A stretch of DNA of 64,000 nucleotides, from NCBI RefSeq assembly GCF_000285555.1, contig NZ_HE610996.1:239052-303051 (forward strand), read 5' to 3'. Below the pieces are notes generated by a model that saw only the letters and a list, made by a program, of their open reading frames with translations, was not told where the DNA came from and did not search any database. Position 1 is the first letter of the stretch. Each line of letters starts with the position of its first letter. A program made the translations under genes and the position numbers. Below, in pieces: positions 38,072 to 48,787 of the stretch. The stretch comes from Kurthia massiliensis (lineage in GTDB: Bacteria; Bacillota; Bacilli; Bacillales_A; Planococcaceae).

Positions 38072-39202
38072 TTATTCTTCGTCGCCGTCTTGGTATAAAT
38101 CGATTGCTTCTACTTCTTCAACAGGTACGAAAGTAGAGTTTTCATTAGGGTAGATACCTAATTCACGTGCATCTGTTTCAGATTTAATATCGATTTTCCA
38201 GCCTGTTAATTTCGCTGCAAGACGAGCGTTTTGACCACGTTTACCAATTGCAAGTGATAATTGGTAATCAGGTACGACAACAGTTGTTGATTTTTCTTCT
38301 TCGTTAACTTGTACGTCTAACACTTTTGAAGGGCTAAGCGCGTTTGCAACGAATACGATTGGATCTTCTGACCATTCAACGATGTCAATTTTTTCACCGT
38401 TTAATTCGTTAACGATTGTTTGTACACGAGCACCTTTTGCACCAACACAAGCGCCGACTGGGTCTACTTCTTCATTATGAGCTAATACTGAGATTTTAGA
38501 ACGATCGCCAGCTTCACGAGCGATTGATTTAATTTCTACTGTACCTTCGAAAATTTCTGGTACTTCTAACTCGAATAAGCGACGAAGTAAGCCAGGGTGA
38601 GTACGTGATACGAATACTTGTGGTCCACGAGTAGAGCGTTCTACTTTCGTGATATACACTTTGATACGATCATGTGGTTCGTAAGTTTCGCCTTGGATTT
38701 GTTCGTTTTGAGGTAATACAGCTTCGATTTTGCCGATGCCTACGTAAATGTTACGTGCGTCCATACGTTCTACAACACCGTTGATAATATCATCAGCGCG
38801 GTCTACGTATTCTTCGTAGATTAAACCGCGTTCTGCTTCACGGAAACGTTGTGTTACGATTTGTTTTGCAGTTGTTGCAGCAATACGACCGAAATCGCGA
38901 GGGACTTCTTCTTTTTCGACTACATCGCCAAGTTCGTATGCAGGGTTGATGTCTTTTGCATCTTCAAGTGAAATTTGTAAACGTTCATCTTCTACTATAC
39001 CAACAACATCTTTACGAGAGTAAAGGCGCATTGTACCTTTTTCTAAGTTTAAGTCTACACGTACGTTTGCAGCTTGGTCATAGTTCTTTTTGTAAGCATT
39101 GATTAATGCTGCTTCGATTGCGTCTACGATAATTTCACGAGAAATCCCTTTTTCTTCTAGTGCGCTTAACGCACCAACAAATTCCTTACTTTCCTTACTC
39201 AT
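38072..39202 (-). CDS. nusA: Transcription termination/antitermination factor NusA
   Basis: NusA binds RNA polymerase and controls pausing and termination. It has 376 residues: the N-terminal domain (1-125), an S1 domain (about 135-200, INGVVERMDARNIYVGIG) and two KH domains (about 230-345, with EVDPVGACVGAKGARVQTI and LAIGKRGQNARLAAKLTGW). ATG at 39202 (MSKESKEF) is used; the GTG at 39214 is part of the TAGGAGTG site. Confidence 0.96.
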   Translation of the reverse strand: MSKESKEFVGALSALEEKGISREIIVDAIEAALINAYKKNYDQAANVRVDLNLEKGTMRLYSRKDVVGIVEDERLQISLEDAKDINPAYELGDVVEKEEVPRDFGRIAATTAKQIVTQRFREAERGLIYEEYVDRADDIINGVVERMDARNIYVGIGKIEAVLPQNEQIQGETYEPHDRIKVYITKVERSTRGPQVFVSRTHPGLLRRLFELEVPEIFEGTVEIKSIAREAGDRSKISVLAHNEEVDPVGACVGAKGARVQTIVNELNGEKIDIVEWSEDPIVFVANALSPSKVLDVQVNEEEKSTTVVVPDYQLSLAIGKRGQNARLAAKLTGWKIDIKSETDARELGIYPNENSTFVPVEEVEAIDLYQDGDEE

Positions 39203-39225
39203 TATGTTTTTCACTCCTACAATAT

Positions 39226-39714
39226 TTAAAATTCTTTATGTTTCGAAAAATCGATTGCAAGTCTAGCGTTCGCAATTTTGTCTTTCGGAATGAGAACTTT
39301 TACTTTTCTAGTTTTAATTAGCATATCAACTTCAGCGCCTTCTTCTGTATAAGAAGTAAGGTAACCTTCAAACACTTTCATACCGTTGATTGCTTCGTAT
39401 GTTTTCATATGAACGAATTGGCCGATTGCTTTAATGTAATCTGCTTCCTTTTTCAATGGACGTTCTGCTCCTGGTGAAGATACTTCAAGGAAATAGTTTT
39501 GCGAAATAGGATCCTCTTCGTCTAACTTCTCACTTAATCTTTCACTTACTTGGGCGCATTGATCGATATCGATGTGGCCCTCAGGAGTATCAACATAGAC
39601 GCGTAAAAACCAATCGCGTCCTTCTTTCACAAACTCAACATCGACAAGTTCTAAATTTAACTCCTCAACGATAGGCATTGCGAGTTGCTCAATTTCAGAC
39701 GTAACTTTACTCAT
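39226..39714 (-). CDS. rimP: Ribosome maturation factor RimP
   Basis: RimP assists 30S assembly. It has 162 residues from ATG 39714 ([19 protein letters not shown]), with AGGAGGAG upstream; a longer in-frame ORF to 39771 runs into the polC terminator and is rejected. The [22 protein letters not shown] and [15 protein letters not shown] segments are diagnostic. Confidence 0.95.
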   Translation of the reverse strand: MSKVTSEIEQLAMPIVEELNLELVDVEFVKEGRDWFLRVYVDTPEGHIDIDQCAQVSERLSEKLDEEDPISQNYFLEVSSPGAERPLKKEADYIKAIGQFVHMKTYEAINGMKVFEGYLTSYTEEGAEVDMLIKTRKVKVLIPKDKIANARLAIDFSKHKEF

Positions 39715-39751
39715 ACTCTCCTCCTGACTAGCTATTGTTATAGACAAACAG

Positions 39752-39777
39752 AAAAGAGCGGGAAAACCCACTCTTTT
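39752..39777 (-). terminator. polC terminator
   Basis: AAAAGAGTGGG and CCCGCTCTTTT pair across a four-base loop with a T-rich tail on the minus strand, between polC and rimP. Confidence 0.8.
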
Positions 39778-39846
39778 GCCGTCGTGCTATCAACAAATAA
39801 TTACTTAAAGCCTATCATAAATAGCGTCACAATGCAACTGTAGCGC

Positions 39847-41252
39847 CTAGAACAGTGATAATTGGTTCGCTTCTGGTAAGCCTTCTAAACAACCGAGACG
39901 ATCCATGTAGTCAATCAACGTTTTAGAAACGCGACCACGAATTTGTAAATCTTCTTTTGATAAAAATTCGCCTTCTTCGCGCGCCTTCACAATTTGCTCT
40001 GCTACACTGTTACCAAGACCCGGAATCGCATTGAATGGCGGAATTAAACTTTGACCATCAATGACAAACTCTGTTGCTTTTGAACGATATAAATCTACTT
40101 TTTGGAAATGCATGCCGCGCTCGCACATTTCAAGCGCAAGTTCAAGCACTGTTAGTAAGCTTTTATCTTTTACAGAAGCGTCTAAACCTTTATCGGTAAT
40201 TTCTTTCATTTGTGCTTTAATCATTTCTGGACCATTTACCATCGCGATAAGGTCGAAATCAGATGCACGAACTGTGAAGTATGCACAGTAATAAAGAATT
40301 GGTAAATGTACTTTAAAGTATGCGATACGAATCGCCATTAAAACATACGCTGCAGCATGGGCTTTCGGGAACATGTATTTAATTTTCTTACATGATTCGA
40401 TATACCATTTTGGAACATTTTCAGCCATCATCGCAGCTTCCATTTCTTCTGTTAAACCTTTACCTTTACGCACGTGTTCCATAATTTTAAACGCAAGTGA
40501 CGGTTCAAGTCCTTGATAAATCAAGTACACCATAATATCATCACGACAACCGATTACTTCTTTTAATACACATGTACCATCTGCGATCAAATCACTCGCA
40601 TTGCCGAGCCATACGTCGGTACCGTGTGATAAACCAGAAATTTGCACAAGCTCTGAGAATGTAGACGGTTTCGTTTCTTCTAACATGCCTCGTACGAATT
40701 TCGTCCCGAACTCTGGAATGCCGAGCGTTCCGGTTTTACACATAATTTGGTCGACTGTTACCCCTAATACTTCTGGGCTTGTGAAAATTTTCATCACTTC
40801 AGGATCATCTGTCGGAATCGTTTTTGGGTCGATGCCTGATAAATCTTGAAGCATACGAATAACAGTCGGATCATCGTGTCCGAGAATATCGAGTTTTAAA
40901 ATGTTATCGTGAATTGAGTGGAAATCAAAGTGTGTCGTGCGCCATTCTGCATTTTGATCATCGGCCGGATATTGAATCGGTGTGAAATCATAAATGTCCA
41001 TATAACTTGGTACGACGATAATACCACCCGGGTGCTGACCAGTCGTACGTTTAACGCCTGTACAACCTTGAACTAAGCGGTCAACTTCCGCGCCACGGAA
41101 ATTAATGTTGTGGTCTTGTCCGTATCCTTTTACGTAACCGTACGCTGTTTTTTCAGCGACCGTACCGATTGTACCGGCACGGAATGCATAGTCTTCACCG
41201 AATAAAATTTTCGTATAGTTATGCGCTTGTGGTTGGTATTCACCTGAGAAGT
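39847..41252 (-). CDS. polC: DNA polymerase III PolC, 3' exon
   Basis: This is the C-terminal part of the replicative polymerase PolC, downstream of the group II intron. Read from 41252 with the split Asn codon it gives [19 protein letters not shown], then [18 protein letters not shown] and [19 protein letters not shown], all standard PolC palm and fingers sequence, through to the stop at 39847. It supplies residues 977-1444 and includes the third catalytic Asp region, fingers and the duplex-binding HhH domain. No start codon or ribosome-binding site belongs to this exon: a later Met (41001) is internal. Both exons total 4,335 nt, exactly 1,445 codons including stop. Confidence 0.95.
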
Positions 41253-41340
41253 ATGACGATAGGTAAGCTTTTGATGTAATCTCCAGCTTTTCCCCCGTCC
41301 CACACCGTACGTGAGGCTTTCACACTCATACGGCGTTCCA
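41253..41340 (-). ncRNA. Group II intron domains V and VI (3' catalytic end)
   Basis: Domain V lies at about 41301-41337. ACGCCGT pairs with ACGGTGT around a CGC catalytic triad, with a GAAA-type terminal region between GAG and CTC. Domain VI follows, with an AAGCT/AGCTT stem and a candidate branch-point A at 41260, eight nucleotides before the 3' splice site. The intron ends in AT at 41253 and the exon resumes ACTTCTCAGG. Confidence 0.88.
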
Positions 41341-41359
41341 TCGTTAGTTTTGTTGAAAA

Positions 41360-43186
41360 TTATAGACTAAGTTTTGGATTTCCTACTTCCGTTCTTAATC
41401 TATTTAATTTATTTATTGCTTTCACTTCGAATTTACTTAATATCTTTTGATACTCCTTATTTTTTAAAGGGTCTATATTATGAATGAGCATATGATATTT
41501 CTTATTAATAATAATTAGATTATCATATTCATCGGTACCGCCATGTACTGTCGGCTTTATATGATGACATATCGCTTGATGAGGGGTTAATCTCTCACCT
41601 GTGATACAACAGCATCCTTTTTGTGCTACATATCTGCTCAACCGATTATTTTCGTACAGTGTACTTTTTGATTTATATATTCCTTTACGAAACATTTCTA
41701 TTTCTCTTACGGACACATATTTTAACTCTCGATGAATTACTTTTCTATCAGCCTCGTTATAAATAGTGAATTCAGGCTTTCGCTGTCCTCGTATATCATG
41801 TCGAACTGCTTCGATAGGATAGACCAGCAATCCATTGCTTTTGAATCTCGGATAATTGTAATCTCCATAAAATTTATCAATCACATTGTTCGTTTCTTTT
41901 GTTTTCACAAAAATGTTTCGCACTATGAGTGATTTAATATTTGGATGAATATTGTGCCTTATCTCATTAAAATCTAGAGATATTCGGGTAGCGATTTTAT
42001 AGTAATTTTGCATTCCTAATATATTCGCATTAAAATTCATCACTTTTTGAGGAGTAGGACTTTTTCTTAGCTTAATTAATTGATGCCGTATTACACCTTG
42101 TACCTTCGTTTTGGCTTTTGGGTCCATTTTAGAATTGACGATATAGCCTGTTTTAGCATTACCTTTTTGTACCGCTCTAAACCTTATCCCTAAAAAGTCT
42201 GTACCGTTTTTACGCAAATTTGTGATTTTACTTTTTTCTTCACTAACTTCAAGCCCTAGACGTTCTTTTAACCATTTTTCAACAGCTATTTTTATCTTTC
42301 GAGCATTTTCATATGAATTCGTAAAGATTTTAAAATCATCTGCGTATCGGACTAAATACATCGGTTTTAACTTTGTCTTTTTTAGAGCATCCGTTTTATT
42401 ACGTTTTAGCTTATAGGGTACGCGTGTAGGTTTTGTTTCCCATTGGTTTGAGACCCACCAATCTAACTCATTCAATACTACATTTGCGAGTAGCGGAGAT
42501 AATATACCTCCTTGTGGTGTTCCTTTCGTTGGTACTCCTTCACCTGTAATCTCAGCTTTCAGCATCTTTTTAATGATTACTAATACTTTTTTGTCCCGAA
42601 TACCAATTGTCCATAATTGTCTCATAAGCTTTTTATGATTTACGTTATCGAAGAATCCTTTGATATCTATATCAACAACGAAATGTTGATGACTATGATT
42701 CACCATGTGATAGCATCTTGCAAGTGCATCATGTGTGCTGCGTTTCGGTCTAAAACCATAACTTTGTGGATGAAATTTTGCCTCTGTAATCGGCTCTAAT
42801 ACTTGTAAAAACATTTGTTGTATTAATCTATCCTCAATAGTAGGAATGCCTAGAGGTCTCATTTTCCCATTTGGTTTAGGTATGAACACTCTTCTTACCG
42901 CGTGTGGTGAATAATTATCTAGTCTTCTTCGAATAAGGCTAATTAGTTGATCAACATTCATTTTGTTTAAATGTTTAATAGTGTGTCCATTTGTTCCTTT
43001 CGTTTTACTTCCTGTGTTACTTTTAAGATTACGAAAGGCGAGCAAGATATTTTCTTCAGAAATAATTAAATCATAGAGTTCTGTAAAATAACGACCACGC
43101 TTGCTTTCTTTATAAAGAGTATCAAATGTTGTTTGCAACCCAAAGTACTCGTTGTTTCTTAACTTTTGTATCATTAAGTCAGTCAA
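41360..43186 (-). CDS. ltrA: Group II intron reverse transcriptase/maturase with HNH endonuclease
   Basis: This 608-residue intron-encoded protein promotes splicing and retrohoming. RT motifs are intact: DIDIKGFFDN (172-181), TPQGGILSPLL (223-233) and the catalytic YADD (281-284). A maturase/thumb region (about 350-480) follows, then an HNH endonuclease near 525-570 (CCCITGERL, CHHIKP, DNLIIINKKYHMLIH) with its Cys pairs and His residues. The start is TTG at 43186 with GGGAGTG five bases upstream; ATG 43174 is an alternative. No stop or frameshift interrupts it. The HNH domain argues against the endonuclease-free class C introns. Confidence 0.95.
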   Translation of the reverse strand: MTDLMIQKLRNNEYFGLQTTFDTLYKESKRGRYFTELYDLIISEENILLAFRNLKSNTGSKTKGTNGHTIKHLNKMNVDQLISLIRRRLDNYSPHAVRRVFIPKPNGKMRPLGIPTIEDRLIQQMFLQVLEPITEAKFHPQSYGFRPKRSTHDALARCYHMVNHSHQHFVVDIDIKGFFDNVNHKKLMRQLWTIGIRDKKVLVIIKKMLKAEITGEGVPTKGTPQGGILSPLLANVVLNELDWWVSNQWETKPTRVPYKLKRNKTDALKKTKLKPMYLVRYADDFKIFTNSYENARKIKIAVEKWLKERLGLEVSEEKSKITNLRKNGTDFLGIRFRAVQKGNAKTGYIVNSKMDPKAKTKVQGVIRHQLIKLRKSPTPQKVMNFNANILGMQNYYKIATRISLDFNEIRHNIHPNIKSLIVRNIFVKTKETNNVIDKFYGDYNYPRFKSNGLLVYPIEAVRHDIRGQRKPEFTIYNEADRKVIHRELKYVSVREIEMFRKGIYKSKSTLYENNRLSRYVAQKGCCCITGERLTPHQAICHHIKPTVHGGTDEYDNLIIINKKYHMLIHNIDPLKNKEYQKILSKFEVKAINKLNRLRTEVGNPKLSL

Positions 43187-43699
43187 CTAATCACTCCCTT
43201 AGAAGTTTTCGTTCTCTTTAGTCATACTAGAATCTGACTTGTGTAGGTTTAGTTTCAACACTAACGACTTGTGCCCTTCCCTCTGAAATGTTTTATCCTC
43301 CGACCTATTTGTTATTCAGTCATCATCGGCATTTCTTCAACGGTACTATGGCACTACTGCACCCCGACAAAGTAAGTTATAGCTATATGCCTTTCCTTAC
43401 ACCGTATTCACTGGAATGCAACTTCCTCATACGTTCGGTGGCTTCACACGTTCCACTATTTCTATCTGTACATCTTTCCTTAGGTTCCCCCTAAATTCCG
43501 CTAGGCTTGCATGTGCCTGTAACACAAGATGGATTTTCATAACCAAACGCTTACTCATCCACACCTAGAAGTCCTCATTTGGACCCCGTAGCATTTCTAC
43601 TACGTGACATTCACGAAAAGTCAGTCGAGGGTTCGTCCCAGTGAGTTCTACTGATTCTAACCATAGAAAGTTTATAGACGCCAGACCTATCATTCACAG

Positions 43700-43706
43700 G
43701 ATTTGA
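43700..43706 (-). other. EBS1 of the polC intron
   Basis: The minus strand here reads TCAAATC, the exact 7-nt complement of the last seven 5'-exon bases GATTTGA (43920-43914). It lies about 210 nt into the intron, where domain I EBS1 is expected. EBS2 could not be assigned with confidence. Confidence 0.75.
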
Positions 43707-43913
43707 TATCCTTTTCCACAGCCGTACTGTTTGGGTGAACTTCAGCCTACTTTAACGAGCTTCATACAAGTTTCAGTTTTGCAGTCATCCGCTTGCATGT
43801 CGTAGCTTCAGCGAGTGTGTTTCAGGACGTTACCCCATCATTCCACACTTCGAAATAGCAGTTCTCCTAGATTAATCTAGTGGCTAATCTTTTCAATTAG
43901 CAACGTGTCGCAC

Positions 43914-46842
43914 TCAAATCAATATCAGGTACCTTATCCCCTTTAAATCCTAGGAACGTTTCAAACGGAATATCTTGTCCATCTTTACGATACGGCGTAC
44001 CACATTGTGGACAGTCTTTATTCGGTAAGTCATACCCTGACGCAACAGAACCATCTTCAAAGAACTCTGAATGTTTACAGTTTGGACAAACGTAGTGCGG
44101 TGCGAGTGGATTTACTTCGGTAATCTCCATAAATGTCGCCACGAGTGACGAACCGACCGAACCACGTGACCCTACTAAGTATCCGTCTGATAACGATTTT
44201 TTTACAAGTTTCGCTGAGATTAAATAAATAACGCCGAACCCGTGACCTAAAATCGATTTCAATTCTTTTTCAATACGTTTTTCCACGATTTCTGGTAAGT
44301 TTTCACCGTAAATTTCGTGTGCCATCCTATACGTACGGCGTGTTACTTCTTCGTCAGAACCTTCGATTTTTGGTGTATATAAATCGTCTTTAATCGGCAC
44401 GACTTTATCAATTGATTGCGCAAGTGCTTGCGAATTCGTCACGACGATTTCTTTCGCTAAATCTTCACCTAAAAAAGCAAAATCTTCGAGCATTTCATCG
44501 GTCGTACGGAAATGACTTTCTGGTAACTCCGTACGATTCAGTGGGTTCGCACCACCTTGTGAACGAATTAAAATTTTACGGAAAATCGCGTCTTCTTCAT
44601 GAATGTAGTGGACATTACCAGTCGCAATCACTGGTTTATCAAGCTTTTTACCGATTTTAATGACTTTACGCACGATGTCTTCTAAGTTCCATTCATCTTT
44701 AATTAATTCACGTTCGATGAGTGGTTTATAAACACCTTTTGGATGCACTTCTAAATAATCGTAAAACTTCGCAATTTCCATCGCTTCTTCCACCGATTTT
44801 TGCATCACAGCAGTGAAAAACTCACCATCTGCACAACCCGAACCAACGAGTAATCCTTCACGATATTTTTCAAGCGATGAACGTTTAATACGTGGTACAC
44901 GATAAAACGTTTCGGTATGCGCTTCACTAATTAATTTGAACATATTTTTCAAGCCATCTTGTGTTTGCGCTAAAATCGTACAGTGTGTCGGACGTGAACG
45001 TTTATACGCATCGCCGCCACCGACGAAATTGTTAAATTCGTCATGCCATAAAATATTTTTCTCTTTTACAGCTTCTTTTAATAAATGTAGCAATAAATAA
45101 CCTGTTGCTTCAGTATCGTAGATGGCACGGTGATGTTGTGTCAGTTCGATATTGAATTTTTTACATAGCGTATTCAGACGGTGATTTTTCATCGTCGGAT
45201 AAAGCATACGCGCTAACTCTAACGTATCAATTACCGAGTGGTCGAAGTGATCGATCCCCGCTTTTTTATACGCTTCATATAAGAACCCGATATCAAATGA
45301 TGCATTGTGTGCCACGACGATACTATCGCCGATAAAATCATGGAACTTCGCAATCATATCGACGACTTCTGGTGCATCTTTTACCATATCATCGGTAATG
45401 CCTGTTAACTCAATCGTCGTAGAAGACAATGGGTGATGAGGATTTGAGAAGCTTTCAAACTTATCGACGACTTCACCATCAATAATTTTGACAGCCGCAA
45501 GCTCGATAATCGTATCGTACGCTGCGGATAAACCGGTCGTTTCTACGTCAAATACGACAAACGTTGCGTGTTCTAGCTCAATGTGACGCGGTTCGTACGC
45601 GATTGGCACACCGTCATTTACTAAGTTCGCTTCGACACCGAAAATCGCTTTAATACCATTTTTCTCAGCTGCGCCATACGCCTCTGGAAATGCTTGTGCA
45701 CCACCGTGGTCAGTAATCGCAACCGCTTCATGTCCCCATTTTGCTGCTTGCGTTACAAGTGCTGCAGGTGACGCTGTTGCATCCATTTGACTCATATTTG
45801 AGTGCATGTGTAATTCAACACGACGTTCACCTTCTGGAGCTTTATCTTGACGAATTTGCGGGCGAATTTCTTGCATATCTTGTGCCATCATAACAAGATC
45901 GCGCACGAACGTATCGTTTTGAATCGAACCACGCGCGCGTACCCACATACCTTTTTTCGCCTGTTGCATAATAGCTACGTCCTCTTTATCACGAGAGAAC
46001 ATTTTCACTAAAATCGAATCCGTATAGTCACTTACTTTCATTGTCATAAGTGAGCGACCACTACGCAATTCTTTTACTTCTACATCAAAGACAAAGCCTT
46101 CAATCGTTACACGACGTTCTTCATCTTGAATTTGTTGAATTTCCATTAATGTATCATCTGGTTTCATCGCAATCCCTAATTGGAATGGACGATCTGCAGC
46201 TTCAGCGCTAACGCCTGCTTCTTTTTCTTGTTCACGTTTTTGCATTTCTTCTACAGCTTGTTTCGCAAACTGCTCTTCTTCAATGCGACGCTTCTCTAAA
46301 AATTGTTGTTGTTCTGCAGCAAGTTCTTCTGTCGCTTCACATAATGTGAAATCAACAGGTAGTTTTGGGAAACCGTAGTACGTATAGTTTTCACCGATTT
46401 TATCCGTATATTTATGCTTATACGCATCTAGCTCAAAATCGCGCTTACACGTTAAGCTTAATTTTTGACCATTCCAAGCTGGTAATTGTTCTGCTAACCC
46501 TTGACGCAGCGGTGGTGAAATTGCTTCTAAATCATTCACAACTGTCATCCAATAATCTTGTACTAACTCTTCTGTTACGTTCGGCGTTGCCGTCGTAAAT
46601 TGTAAATTCACTTGTGCAATATTTGCAAAAGCTCTTTCAACGTTCATCTTGAAAATTTCATACACTTTGTACGGTAAAATATTTGGCGTTTTTAACGTAA
46701 ACTGCCAAACACGATTTGTTTTATGCACCGTCATACGTGTCATTTCTGCCGCTTCAAAAAACGGCATATAAATATCATCTGTCAGACCAATTTGTTGTAA
46801 AAGAATCTGAAAACGTTGTCTCGCCTCATGTTCGTTTGACAT
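43914..46842 (-). CDS. polC: DNA polymerase III PolC, 5' exon
   Basis: PolC is the essential Gram-positive replicative polymerase with built-in proofreading. This exon encodes residues 1-976 plus one base of codon 977. An N-terminal domain (about 1-220) and OB fold lead to a split PHP domain (ELHMHSNMSQMDA near 340). A DEDD exonuclease is inserted in it (FVVFDVETTGLS near 425, VAHNASFDIGFLY, HRAIYDTEAT), and a zinc site follows (CPNCKHSEFF..CPQCG, about 930-955). It ends at the catalytic D973-I-D975-L976. If the intron is not removed, translation continues S-A-T-R-C-stop, giving a 981-residue protein without the polymerase active site. ATG 46842. Confidence 0.97.
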
Positions 46843-46916
46843 GGTAGCACCTACTTTCTTTTAACGTTCACTCTCTATTGTACGTGAAAAAAGAGGTTCA
46901 TACATCTTTTCCGCAC

Positions 46917-46955
46917 AAAAAAATAGGCAAAGCCATTGAAGACTTTGCCTATTGG
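46917..46955 (-). terminator. proS terminator
   Basis: CAATAGGCAAAGTCTT and its partner GGCTTTGCCTATT pair and are followed by a T-run on the minus strand, between proS and polC. Confidence 0.87.
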
Positions 46956-46963
46956 CCATATCA

Positions 46964-48673
46964 TTATTTTGTTGTTTTAAATAAGTTATTTAAACGGTCG
47001 ATTAATTCTTCTTTCGCCCATTCAAATGTTTCGCCAGTTTGACGAACTTTTACTTCAACGATGCCTTCAGCAGCTTTTTTACCAACTGTTACACGTACTG
47101 GTAAACCGATTAAATCTGAATCAGCAAATTTAACGCCCGCACGTTCTTTACGGTCATCATGTAAAACATCATAACGGTAAGAAGTTAATAATTTGTAAAG
47201 GTCTTCTGAAAGTTCATTTTGTGCTTCGTCTTTTGTGTTTACTGTAATTAAGTGAACATCGTAAGGCGTTACTTGTTGTGGCCATGTGAAGCCGTATGCA
47301 TCTTGGTATTGTTCTGCCACTGCAGCCATTACACGAGATACACCGATACCGTAACAACCCATGATAAATGGTTGGTTACGACCGTTTTCATCTAAGAACA
47401 TCGCATTCATAGATTCAGAGTATTTTGTGCCAAGTTTGAATACGTGACCAACTTCGATACCTTCAGCGAATTTGATTGTACCTTGACCGTCTGGAGAAGG
47501 GTCGCCTACTTGAATGAATCGGATATCTTCATAAGCATCGATTGCGAAGTCGCGGCCTGGGTTCACACCAGTGAAGTGGAAACCGTCTTCGTTTGCGCCT
47601 GCAACACCATTGCGTACAGATTTCACAGCGTGGTCAGCAATCACTTTTACGCCAACTGGTAATTTGATTGGACCTAGTGAGCCAACGTGGCTACCGATTA
47701 ATTCCACGATTTCTTCATCTGTTGCAAGTTCTACAACTTCAGCTTCTAATGCGTGTTTTAATTTAATATCGTTTACTTCGTGGTCGCCACGAGCAAGTAC
47801 AACGACTAATTCTTCGTCTACTTTGAATACCATTGTTTTAATGATATTGTCAGCTGGTACTTCTAAGAAAGCAGATACCTCTTCGATTGATTTTTGATCT
47901 GGTGTTGCCACTTTTTTAAGTTCGACCATATCGATTTCTGGTGCATGGTATTCTACTTTTACTTCAGCCATTTCAATGTTTGCTGCGTAGTCTGATGCAT
48001 CAGAGTATGCAATTGTATCTTCGCCGATTTCAGATAACACCATGAATTCGTGTGTATCTTTACCACCGATAGAACCTGAGTCAGCGATAACCGCACGGAA
48101 GTTTAAGCCAAGACGTGTGAAGATGTTTTTGTACGCTTGTACCATATCTTCGTAAGTTGCATCTAAGCTTTCTTGTGTTGCGTGGAATGAATAAGCATCT
48201 TTCATAATGAATTCGCGACCACGTAATAAACCGAAGCGAGGGCGTTTTTCATCACGGAATTTTGTTTGAATTTGATAAAGTGTTAACGGTAATTTTTTAT
48301 ATGATTTAATTTCATCACGTACTAAAGCCGTAATCACTTCTTCGTGTGTTGGGCCTAATGCGAAGTCACGGTTATGACGGTCTTTTAAACGCATTAATTC
48401 CGGACCGTAATGTTCCCAACGGCCAGATTCTTGCCATAGCTCAGCTTGTTGTAATGCTGGTAGTAACAATTCGTTACCGCCGACAGCATCCATTTCTTCA
48501 CGAACGATTTGTTCAATGTTTGCTAATACTTTTTTACCTAGTGGTAAGTAAGAGTAAACCCCTGAAGTACTTTGGCGGATAAAGCCTGCGCGAAGTAGTA
48601 ATTGATGCGATTTAACGTCAGCATCTGCTGGCACTTCACGCAAAGTTGGGATAAATGTTTTTGATTGTTTCAT
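46964..48673 (-). CDS. proS: Prolyl-tRNA synthetase
   Basis: This class II aminoacyl-tRNA synthetase charges tRNA-Pro. It has 569 residues from ATG 48673 ([18 protein letters not shown]), with GGTGAGG upstream; the GTG at 48685 overlaps that site. Motif 1 ([20 protein letters not shown]), motif 2 ([25 protein letters not shown]) and motif 3 ([16 protein letters not shown]) frame an inserted editing domain (about 225-400, bacterial long type). No T-box leader is seen in the 100-bp upstream gap. Confidence 0.96.
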   Translation of the reverse strand: MKQSKTFIPTLREVPADADVKSHQLLLRAGFIRQSTSGVYSYLPLGKKVLANIEQIVREEMDAVGGNELLLPALQQAELWQESGRWEHYGPELMRLKDRHNRDFALGPTHEEVITALVRDEIKSYKKLPLTLYQIQTKFRDEKRPRFGLLRGREFIMKDAYSFHATQESLDATYEDMVQAYKNIFTRLGLNFRAVIADSGSIGGKDTHEFMVLSEIGEDTIAYSDASDYAANIEMAEVKVEYHAPEIDMVELKKVATPDQKSIEEVSAFLEVPADNIIKTMVFKVDEELVVVLARGDHEVNDIKLKHALEAEVVELATDEEIVELIGSHVGSLGPIKLPVGVKVIADHAVKSVRNGVAGANEDGFHFTGVNPGRDFAIDAYEDIRFIQVGDPSPDGQGTIKFAEGIEVGHVFKLGTKYSESMNAMFLDENGRNQPFIMGCYGIGVSRVMAAVAEQYQDAYGFTWPQQVTPYDVHLITVNTKDEAQNELSEDLYKLLTSYRYDVLHDDRKERAGVKFADSDLIGLPVRVTVGKKAAEGIVEVKVRQTGETFEWAKEELIDRLNNLFKTTK

Positions 48674-48743
48674 GTTTAACCTCACCTTTGAATATAATTG
48701 ACTCTATTATACTAGACTACGAGCCATTTGGTATGTTTTTAAG

Positions 48744-48782
48744 CAAGAAAAGTTCATCTGCTAAGCAAATGAACTTTTCTTC
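48744..48782 (-). terminator. rseP terminator
   Basis: AAGAAAAGTTCATTTGCTTAG and CAGATGAACTTTTCTT form a long stem on the minus strand after rseP. Confidence 0.87.
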
Positions 48783-48787
48783 ATCGT

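Larger units (their letters stand above)
41253..43913 (-). mobile_element. Group II intron inside polC
   Basis: A 2,661-bp intron lies on the same strand as polC. The 5' end is GTGCG (first base 43913), the group II consensus. The 3' end is at 41253 after domains V/VI. Removal joins GATTTGA to ACTTCTCAGG and turns D-I-D-L plus A|AC into DIDL-N-FSGEY, the exact PolC sequence. EBS1 is visible: the complement of the last seven 5'-exon bases (GATTTGA) occurs at 43700-43706 in domain I. The 5' 727 bases (43187-43913) are non-coding ribozyme (domains I-IV). An encoded RT/maturase/HNH protein fills domain IV. It looks complete and potentially active. Base composition appears more AT-rich than polC. 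Confidence 0.96.

Noticed and set aside
43288-43494. Plus-strand 68-residue ORF in the 5' part of the intron
   Set aside because: It lies antisense in ribozyme domain I, with no ribosome-binding site or recognisable protein features.
39847-46842. polC as a pseudogene broken by a mobile element
   Set aside because: Exon ends, intron ends and EBS1 all agree with precise splicing, and both exons are otherwise undamaged over 1,444 codons.
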